Shown here: positions 56,950 to 64,000 of the stretch, piece by piece
Layout: the number at the start of each line of letters is the position of its first letter
Numbering within the stretch: the first letter of the stretch is position 1
Origin: Capsicum annuum
Lineage: Eukaryota; Streptophyta; Magnoliopsida; Solanales; Solanaceae
Direction: 5' to 3'
DNA: 64,000 nucleotides
Assembly: GCF_002878395.1 (NCBI RefSeq)
Contig: NC_061114.1
Coordinates: forward strand, 167,261,937 to 167,325,936
Made by a program: the position numbers and the translations under genes
The notes under the pieces: model-generated
Seen by the model: only the letters and a program-made list of their open reading frames with translations
What the model was told of the DNA's origin: nothing
Databases searched by the model: none

Positions 56950-58484
56950 TGAGTCTCTGTTTGCTAAGAAAGGATGAGGGTACTTGGTATTCATGTCTGC
57001 TTGTGCTTCCCAAGTGGGTCCCTCAACGGACTAATTCCTGCAACGAACTTTGACCAAGGGAACTTCTTTATTCCTCTGTCTACAAGTCTACCGATCAAGG
57101 ATTTCGACTAAGATTTCTTCATAAGAAAGGTTGTCCTGAATGCCTATACTATTAAAAGGGACTACCACACCTGGATTGCCAATACACTTCTTTAACAAAG
57201 AAACATTGAATACTGGGTGCACTGACGCCAGATCTTAGGGCAATTCAAGATCATACACTACATTTCCATAAGGGCTTAAGATTCGGTAAGGGCAAACATA
57301 TTAGGGACTAAGCTTTCCCTTCTTACCAAACCTCTTCACTCCCTTCACAGTAAATATTTTCAAGTAAACTAACTCGCCAACCTCAAACTCAAGATCTCTA
57401 CTTCTCATATCTGTATAGTATTTTTGATGGATTGGGCTGTCTTAGGCTTCTCTCTGATTAGCTAAACTTTCTCCAATGCAACAAATATTGAATTTAGCCC
57501 TATCAATGTGGTCTCTCCTATATCAAACCAACCAATAAGATATCTACATCTCCTTCTATAAAGATCCTCTAATAGAGCCATCTGAATACTAGAATGTTAA
57601 CTGTTATTGTAGGCAAACTAAATTAATGGCAAGTTATCACCCTAACTGGCCTTAAAGTTGATAACATAAGCTATCAATATGTTCTCTAGAATCTGAATGG
57701 TCATTTTTGCCTGACCATCTTCCTGAGGGTTAAAGGTTATATTGAGATAAACTGGGGTACCATGACCTTTCTAAAAATCATTCCAAAAGTGAAAAGTAAA
57801 CTGAGCACCTCTATCTGAACTGATGGATAACAAGACTCCATAAAACCTAACAAACTCTCTAATATAGAGCTTGGTATATTCATCAGTTGAATAAGGAGTA
57901 TGGAATGGAAAGTAATGCGCTGATTTGGTCATTTTGTCCACAATAACCAAAATCTAATCATGTTGGCAATGTGAATGAGGCAACCCTGTTACAAAATCCA
58001 TATTCACCTCTTCCCTCTTCTATGTGGGGATTCTGAAATCCTGAATAGTTCAACAAGATCATTGGTGCTCAACCTTAAACTACTGACAATTAGCACACTT
58101 AGATACAAACTCTGCAATATCCCTTTTCAAACCACTTAACTAATGGATTTTACGCAAATTATGGTACATCTTAGTGTCTCCATGGTGAATAGAGTAATGT
58201 GCACCATGGGTTTCTGTAAGAATTCTCTATCTCAAATTGTTGATACATGATGCACACAGTCTACCCTGGCAATGCAATACACTATCTCGCCCTTGGTAGA
58301 AAACCTCTACTTTCTGATTTCTAACTGACTCCTTCAACTTACCTAGATTGGGATCCCTATCTTGATTTTCTTTCACTTTATCAACCAAAGAAGATTTCAA
58401 ACTATTTCAAACCAATACACTACCCTCAGCTGAGTCAACCAAATAAATGCCTAACCTAGCCAACTGATGAGCCTCCGATAGACG
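56950..58484 (-). pseudogene. pol: Integrase with chromodomain-like tail
   Basis: After the deletion point the minus strand reads [10 protein letters not shown] and a linker, then THGAHYSIHHGDTKMYHNLR (zinc-binding, about 58215-58155), LKRDIAEFVSKCANCQ (about 58130-58080), VNMDFVTGLPHSHCQHD (first Asp, about 58000), IVDKMTKSAHYFPF, ISSDRGAQFTFHFW (second Asp, about 57820) and EDGQAKMTIQILENIL (about 57720-57675). The expected catalytic Glu of the QAERT box is Lys here. A C-terminal segment with FAYNNS and a late VEGPTWEAQADM-like tail (about 57030-56990) is the chromodomain-like end. Many stops are present. Confidence 0.85.
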
Positions 58485-59440
58485 GATATGAGGTCTATCT
58501 TAGAGAAATAAGTGGCACCCTGAAGTTGATCAAACAATTCATAAATTCTGGGGAGTGGGTACTTATTTTTGATTGTGACTTTGTTAAACTAACGATAATC
58601 TAGGAACATTCTGAGAGAACCATCTTTCTTTAACATGAAAAAGACTGGAGCGCCCCATGGGGAAACACTAGAACTAATGAATCCCTTATCTAAGAGATCT
58701 TTTAACTATTATTTTATCTCCCTAAGATCTGCAAAAGCAATTCTGTATGGAGGAATCGAGATAGGCTGGGTATCTAGAAGAAGGTCTATTCTGAAGTATA
58801 TTTCCCTTTCAGAAAGAACTCTAGGAAAATCTTCAAGAAACAAATCTTGAAATTCCATCACTACTAAAACTGACTCGAGATTGGGAATATTTGAACTAGA
58901 GTCTTTAACTCAAACAAGATGGTAGACACAACCCTTAGATATTATTTTTCTTGCTCTAAGGTACAAAACAAGCTGACCCCTAAGTGCAGAAGTACTACCC
59001 CTCTATTCATGGACTGGTTTATTTAGAAACTGAAAATGAACAACTCTATTTCTACAATCAACTGCAGAATAGCATGAGTAGAGACAACCTATGCTGAGAA
59101 TGATATCAAAATCAATCATGTCTAACTCTACAAGATCAACTAAGGTAACTTTCTAGGATATTATTACTAGAATATTTTGATATACTTACATAGCTATAAT
59201 AAAGATACTTACTGGGTGGACACTGAGAAGGATTTTGCTAAAGTCTCAGGATTGACATAAAAATTAATAGCTATGTAGCGAGTTACAAAAGAAAGTGAAG
59301 CTCTGGGATCTAACAAAGCATAAACATGTAAATGAAAGACCTATAACATACCAGTAACTACATCAGGAGAACTTTCCTGATCCCGCAGGACTAAAGTGCA
59401 TACAATCTATTTAGGTACTAAAAACTTGTTACGCTGGAAG
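58485..59440 (-). pseudogene. pol: Protease end and N-terminal RT, truncated by internal deletion
   Basis: The minus strand reads VDLVELDMIDFDIIL (protease tail, about 59155-59110), KARK-like LRARKIISKGCVYHLV (about 58960-58915), [16 protein letters not shown] (about 58790), [20 protein letters not shown] (about 58715-58655), [13 protein letters not shown] (58640-58600), [14 protein letters not shown] and [18 protein letters not shown] (58545-58490). This is protease to the first RT motif. There it stops and is fused to integrase-proximal sequence. No YxDD box is present. The plus-strand frame at 58635-58850 is a shadow. Confidence 0.85.
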
Positions 59441-60579
59441 TGGCACCCTATTGAGTTGGACAACCAAGTAGAACTGGGGGATGACTAGACTGACACTGTT
59501 GACTTTGGGAAATCCCTGATTTTATGGCCTGGCTTGCCAGACCCAAAGAATACATCACTGCTAGCTCTACACATACCTTGATGGTTTCTATCGCATTTAT
59601 GGAAAATAGGATTTGTACAACCACTGTTCACACTACCCTGGGCTTAAGTCCTGGTGCCCCTTCCCTATTTCATTCCTAAACTTTGGTACTAGCACACAAG
59701 CTAAAGATGGGGCTGGGGCTGTAGATTTATGATGAAATTAAGAAAATTTACCATTGTCCAACCTCAACTGAGCCAAAACTTAAAATACTTATTTTATCTC
59801 TCTTATTCTTCCTCTATCTTTCCTTAAATTTTTCCTCCTTAATCTGTTAAGCTTGGACCATCAACCTTGAAAAGAGTATCTTGTTAATCAATATTGTGGT
59901 CCTACACTCCTTGACCAAACTATCAAGAACCCCAAAAACAAATTTACTCATCCTATACCTATCAACAGGCACCATATTAGGAGCATACCTGGCTAGCCAA
60001 GTAATATTAAGTGAATACACTTTGACACTCATGTTCCCCTTTTTCAAATTTATAAACTGTGCATCTTATCTTCCCTTAACTACAAGGGAAAGAACCTAAC
60101 TATAAAGGCAGAAGGAAAATCCTCCCATTCAATAGGTATTGGATCAGCACCTCTGTCTCCCTTTCGCTGCTTATACCTAGTGTGAGCCACATCCTGCAAT
60201 TGGTAAGCACCCAACTCTACACATCCTGCAATTGGTAAGCACCCAACTCTACACTCTTAATAGAATTCATACCCATAATGTTAATTACCTACTAAACCTT
60301 GTCAAAGAACTCCTACAGACCCTCATCAGACTTGGATCCTAAAAATAGAGAAGAATTCATTCGGGTAAAGTCCCGAATCCTAGCTGCAACAGTATTAGAC
60401 ACTGGAATGGCTGGGATAGCAGCCTACTGATTATTCTGAGCTGCTACTAAATGAGATAAGTTAATAAATATTGCTATGAATTTGGTATGAGAGACATGAT
60501 CATTCAAGGGATCTTCCTGAACAAGCAGATGTGCAGGCTGATTCCCACTTTTTCTTTGTTTAGTCTTTCTGGGAGGCAT
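59441..60579 (-). pseudogene. gag: gag of the nested chromovirus
   Basis: The start at 60579 gives MPPRKTKQRKSGNQPAHLLV. Next are DHVSHTKFIAIFINLSHL, RDFTRMNSS (about 60365-60340), an area with a 32-bp duplication (60189-60252), and the open stretch 59847-60047 with GNMSVKVYSLNITWLARYAP and RMSKFVFGVLDSLVKECRTT. A nucleocapsid remnant reads CDRNHQGMC (about 59590) and FFGSGKPGHKIRDFP (about 59545-59500), where two of the Cys of the second zinc knuckle have become Phe or Ser and the last is Phe. It is a typical Tekay-like Gag, inactivated by stops and the duplication. Confidence 0.87.
60189..60252 (-). repeat. 32-bp tandem duplication inside gag
   Basis: acatcctgcaattggtaagc... (32 bases) occurs twice without a gap, 60189-60220 and 60221-60252, with perfect identity. 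Since 32 is not a multiple of three, it shifts the gag frame. Confidence 0.95.
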
Positions 60580-60784
60580 GTTCTGTAAATGAAAAGAAGA
60601 TTAAATTAGATAGGGAGTTTAAATTGAGCACATTCTCATTTGCATGACATGAATACTGAAAGAAGGGAAACTTTTCCTAACACATCTTGTAGCCTCTTGT
60701 ATATAAGTGTGGTACGTTTCACACCATGCATAAGACTCTAATCAATAAGGCATTCAGACTTCCTAGGACACTTTAAAACCTTAG

Positions 60785-60796
60785 GCTGTCATACCA
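60785..60796 (-). other. Met-tRNA primer-binding site, degenerate
   Basis: gctgtcatacca, complement of a changed tggtatcagagc, four bases from the 5' LTR. Confidence 0.75.
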
Positions 60797-60800
60797 AGTT

Positions 60801-63017
60801 TGTAACCCAGGAGTACACCCTGGATTCCACACTGTGCTTGTAGTCACAAGTGACCACAAGCTAACCCATGAGCTAGTACTTGTTATGAAAACTGAATGAT
60901 ATACTGATAATGAGCATATGCGGAAACAACAGAAAATTCCATAAGGTTTAAATTTTAAAAAAAAATACAACTAAAATCCACCAATCTAAAAGATAAGCAA
61001 AAATGTTGAAAACTGACTGATAAAACAGACAACTAATTGACTGTCTGAAATATGTCAAAAAGCCTCTAAACTGACTGAATAAGAGTTGATGGGTCAGACC
61101 CCAACTAACTCAAATAGTCTAACTGAAATAAAATATTGAACAACTGAATAAATTTGAGATATAAAACCATGTCCTAGATATATGAGAACTCACCACGACT
61201 ACTACTATTGTTGCATTGGAATGTCTAAGTACAGTCAGGAACCTGAGCATCAAAATCTATGATATGAGATATCATTGCACAAGAAATGATTATGTGGTCC
61301 ATACTATGAATATACTTATATGCTAAATAAGGTTAGTCTGGTATGATGGGATCATTGGAATGAATAATAACTGAATGAATGAATAGCATGAGGTAACTGA
61401 TATATAGTATATGTGGAATCTATAAAATATAAGAATGCGTGACCAAGCATATACCATGAGACTTAAATAGATCTGTAAGATAAAATCTGTGCACTGATTT
61501 AACTAAAAAAACTAAATGTGATGGTCAAACAAATCTGAATTGACTTTTGAACTGAGATTGGACTAAGACTGTGGGAGCTATCATCTAACTAATATTCCCC
61601 AATATAATGAAATTGGGGTCCAACCTGTGACCCTAGTTTGAATGGTGTTAGTACCGTGACATGTGTACTATCACTGGCTATGTTGATCCACTAATGTGAA
61701 GTCCCGAAGGATTAAAAAGTCACCCTCTACTGGCAGGTGGTCTAGTGAGATATATGTTAACCCTCAACTGGCAGGTGAACATATCAACCTATGCTGGCTA
61801 CATAGTGAATACAGGGAATGTTACTAACGATCATACCCTCAACTAGAAGGTGAGCAAACCCATCGCTAGGTTCGCTCAGTGCTAAATCCTACTCCCAACT
61901 GAACTAACTCATATTACTGAACTTATCTAAGCTTGACAGGTATGATAATTGACTGAAGTGATAATACTCAAATATCTCCGAAACAATTCTGAAAATATCG
62001 AGACTAAGTAAATAGAATAATTTTTGGGTATTCATAATCCCCGAGACTCAATAACAATAAGAGTAAAAACATTCTAAAGCGTCAGAAACATAACAAGTAT
62101 TCAATGTTCAAAACCCAATTATCTTGGCATTTAATCACACATATATGGGTCATGAATTAAGCATGGGAATAGTTAAATCATAAGATAATACCATAAACTC
62201 AATACTAAAATCATGGTTTAAGGATTTAACGTGCAAATATCATCCTTCAAATGTGTCAAGGGCTAATTCAAATGAAAATACATGTAAACAAGATTTAAAA
62301 TTAAAATTCACGGAAGTTCATGGATATAATTCTTGAAAACATGTAAAGATCATAATTTTAATCTTGAAAATGTATTCTTGGACTCCATGGGTGAAAGAGA
62401 CCCATGGATGACATTTAACATACCTTAAATCTTTAAACCTGCAAGATAATTAACTTTCTTCATAGTTCTTGGGTAGTGAAGGTTGAATTCTCGAATTTTC
62501 TTGAAGGAATAATAATTGAACTTTATGAATTTGGGTGATGGCTAGGGTTTATTTTTAATAGGAATTGAGGAAATTGGGCATACAATGCCTATACTGATAA
62601 TAAATCCCATGATTTCACCGGATTGAGGTGGTGGAAAATAACAAGACTGCCCTTGTAGGATTTAAATTCATAACTAAAATGTATATTAGGGAGGTACCGC
62701 AATGTGATAATCCATTCATCACTACAATGGACACATCACGATGCTATCAAAATGACTTGTTGTTTTGAAATCCAAACACGACCCAAACCTGATCGAAAAA
62801 ATTCAAAACTTCCTCAGAACATGCTACTTACACACCTGAAAATTAATTAACTTAGAAATCATTGTCTAAAGGTCGGGAAGGTCACTTTAAAAATCATCAA
62901 AGATTAGAGGCCAAAAATAAAACTAAGTCCCCAATACTTAGCTAAATTATCAGGTTCTAAGTCTCTTATACATGTACTATAGGATAAACTGAGCTATGAC
63001 TAATATGGAGGATTACA
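60801..63017 (-). repeat. 5' LTR of the nested chromovirus
   Basis: About 2217 bp, from tgtaacccaggag to ggaggattaca, co-linear with 54534-56716. The palindrome-rich module is at 62690-62765. Confidence 0.9.
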
Positions 63018-64000
63018 AGTCTAGTCCAGTTTCTCACGGCTTTGATCATGTGAGGGTCAACTCTAATGCCATCACCTAAAGCAATATGTCCAATTAAAGT
63101 TATTGATCTTATCCAAAACTCGCACTTACTGAACTAGGCAAACAACTAATAGGCACTAAGGGTCTGCAATACAATTTTGTGATGGCATGTATGATCATTT
63201 TCTCTATGGGAATGGACAAGATTATCATTAATGGAGGGTACGATGAACATGTCCATGTACTACTTGACCAATCTATTCATCAAGTCCATGAAAGTTACAG
63301 GAGCATTTGTTAGTCCAAAAGATAGAACAAAGAATCCGTATTGACCATACTGAGTTCTTAAAGATATTTTCTGAAAGTCACATTCTCTGACTCTGAGCTG
63401 ATGACAGCTTGATCTAAGGTCTATCTTAGTGAAGTAACTCACACCCTGAAGTTGGTCGAATAAGTCATCAATCCTGAGGAGTGGATACTTATTCTTTATT
63501 GTGACTTTATTCAACTGACGATAATTGATGCACATTCTGAGACAACCATCTTTCTTACGCACGAAAAAGACTGGTGCACCCCATTAGGAAACGCTGGGTA
63601 TGATGAATTCCTTATCTAGAAGATCTATCAATTGTTATTGTAATTCCTTAAGCTCAATTGGAGCAATTCTACAGGTAGAAATCGAGATAGGCTGGGTATC
63701 TAAAAGGAGATCTATTTTGATATCAATTTCCCTTTTGGGAGGAACTCCGAGAAGGTCTTCAGGGAACATATTAGGAAATTCCCTTACTAATGAAACTAAC
63801 TCGAGACTTGGATTCTCAAAAGTAGTAGTCTTTGACTCGGACAAGATGGTACATGCACCCTTTAGATATCATTTTTCTTGCCTTAAGATAGGAAATAATT
63901 TGACCCCTAAGCGCTAAAGAACTACCCCTCTATTCAACAACTGGTTCATTGAGAAACTGAAACTAAAAACCACCATTTTTGCAATCCATTGAGGTATAGA
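63018..64000 (-). pseudogene. pol: H protease end and reverse transcriptase (continues beyond window)
   Basis: From 64000 leftwards: FQFLNEPVVE and [19 protein letters not shown] (protease-RT linker), then the open stretch 63635-63844 with [20 protein letters not shown] and [12 protein letters not shown]. The stretch 63260-63562 has [55 protein letters not shown] and [19 protein letters not shown]. The catalytic box follows as FIVPSINDNLVH (about 63235-63205): the first Asp of IDDIL has become Asn, so the enzyme would be dead even without stops. FSKCEFWIRSITLIGHIALG then GIRVDPHMIKAVRNW runs to 63018, where the nested chromovirus interrupts it. Confidence 0.88.

Larger units (their letters stand above)
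54534..63017 (-). mobile_element. Chromovirus nested in the H reverse transcriptase, internally deleted
   Basis: LTRs of about 2.2 kb (54534-56716 and 60801-63017) flank gag, protease, the start of RT, and integrase with a chromodomain tail. RT is broken off after the KIDL motif near 58485 and joins directly to a segment near the RNase H-integrase boundary, so most of RT and RNase H is deleted. Flanking 5-mers are ggttt (54529-54533) and agtct (63018-63022), consistent with a TSD with two transitions. The host RT reads across the insertion, which supports the ends independently. Confidence 0.87.
8621..64000 (-). mobile_element. Host chromovirus 'H', dismembered by four insertions (5' end beyond window)
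   Basis: Pieces of one - strand chromovirus flank each younger insertion and join in the right order when the insertions are ignored. From 5' to 3' these are protease end and RT (64000-63018), RT end and RNase H (54533-53723), integrase (53722-53110, then 43939-43712), and a truncated 3' LTR (~27767-26112, then 8687-8621). The joins at 63018/54533 and 53110/43939 are supported by continuous domain order. Linking the LTR to the pol pieces is an inference: a deletion associated with Athila2 removed the integrase end, chromodomain and the LTR end between them. The 5' LTR and gag should lie to the right of the window. Confidence 0.7.

Noticed and set aside
58635..58850. 71-codon plus-strand frame (and the similar 63600-63917 frame)
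   Set aside because: Both are antisense to RT-linker coding in the two minus-strand chromoviruses, which explains their similarity to each other.

Overview
This is plant nuclear repeat DNA. Almost the whole window is built from Ty3/gypsy-type LTR retrotransposons and their non-autonomous derivatives, inserted into one another. I found no intact host gene, no tRNA or rRNA gene, no CRISPR array and no prokaryotic organisation. The chromodomain-type (Tekay/Del-like) and Athila-like lineages, the Met- and Asp-tRNA primer sites, the very long LTRs and the AT-rich composition fit gene-poor heterochromatin of a large-genome eudicot. From memory of LTR style I think Solanaceae is most likely, but that is inference.

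Layout. (1) 1-~7182, + strand: an old, heavily stop-ridden chromodomain element entered at its primer-binding site and followed to its 3' LTR. (2) 7183-8620: unassigned AT-rich DNA with two small tandem duplications. (3) 8621 to beyond 64000, - strand: a host chromovirus, here called H, cut into pieces by later insertions. Its fragments are a truncated 3' LTR (8621-8687 plus 26112-~27767), integrase C-terminus (43712-43939), integrase core (53110-53722), RNase H and RT end (53723-54533), and protease end plus RT (63018-64000).

Four insertions sit in or beside H. Athila1 (+, 8688-26111, TSD CTAAC) lies in the H LTR. It carries gag-protease plus a second ORF resembling the 'putative plant transposon protein' family, and no RT or integrase. 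That ORF is split by a coding-poor 9.1-kb LARD-like element (+, 13875-23000, TSD GAGAG). Athila2 (-, ~27768-43711) keeps gag, protease, RT, RNase H and part of integrase but has lost its 3' end. It is itself split in the integrase by a gag-only element with 3.5-kb LTRs (-, 28028-37347, TSD ATGAG). A gag plus protease-remnant element (+, 43940-53109, TSD ACAAC/ATAAC) sits in the H integrase. Another chromovirus (-, 54534-63017, eroded TSD) sits in the H RT and has an internal RT-RNase H-integrase deletion.

No element is coding-competent: every gag or pol reading carries stops and frameshifts. The defective elements keep LTR, PBS and PPT signals, so they could only have moved using proteins from other copies. 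The most notable signals are the nesting history fixed by target-site duplications, the extra ORF in Athila1, two separate pol-less families, and short inverted-repeat modules at a similar place (roughly 180-740 nt from the LTR start) in LTRs of at least four distinct families.
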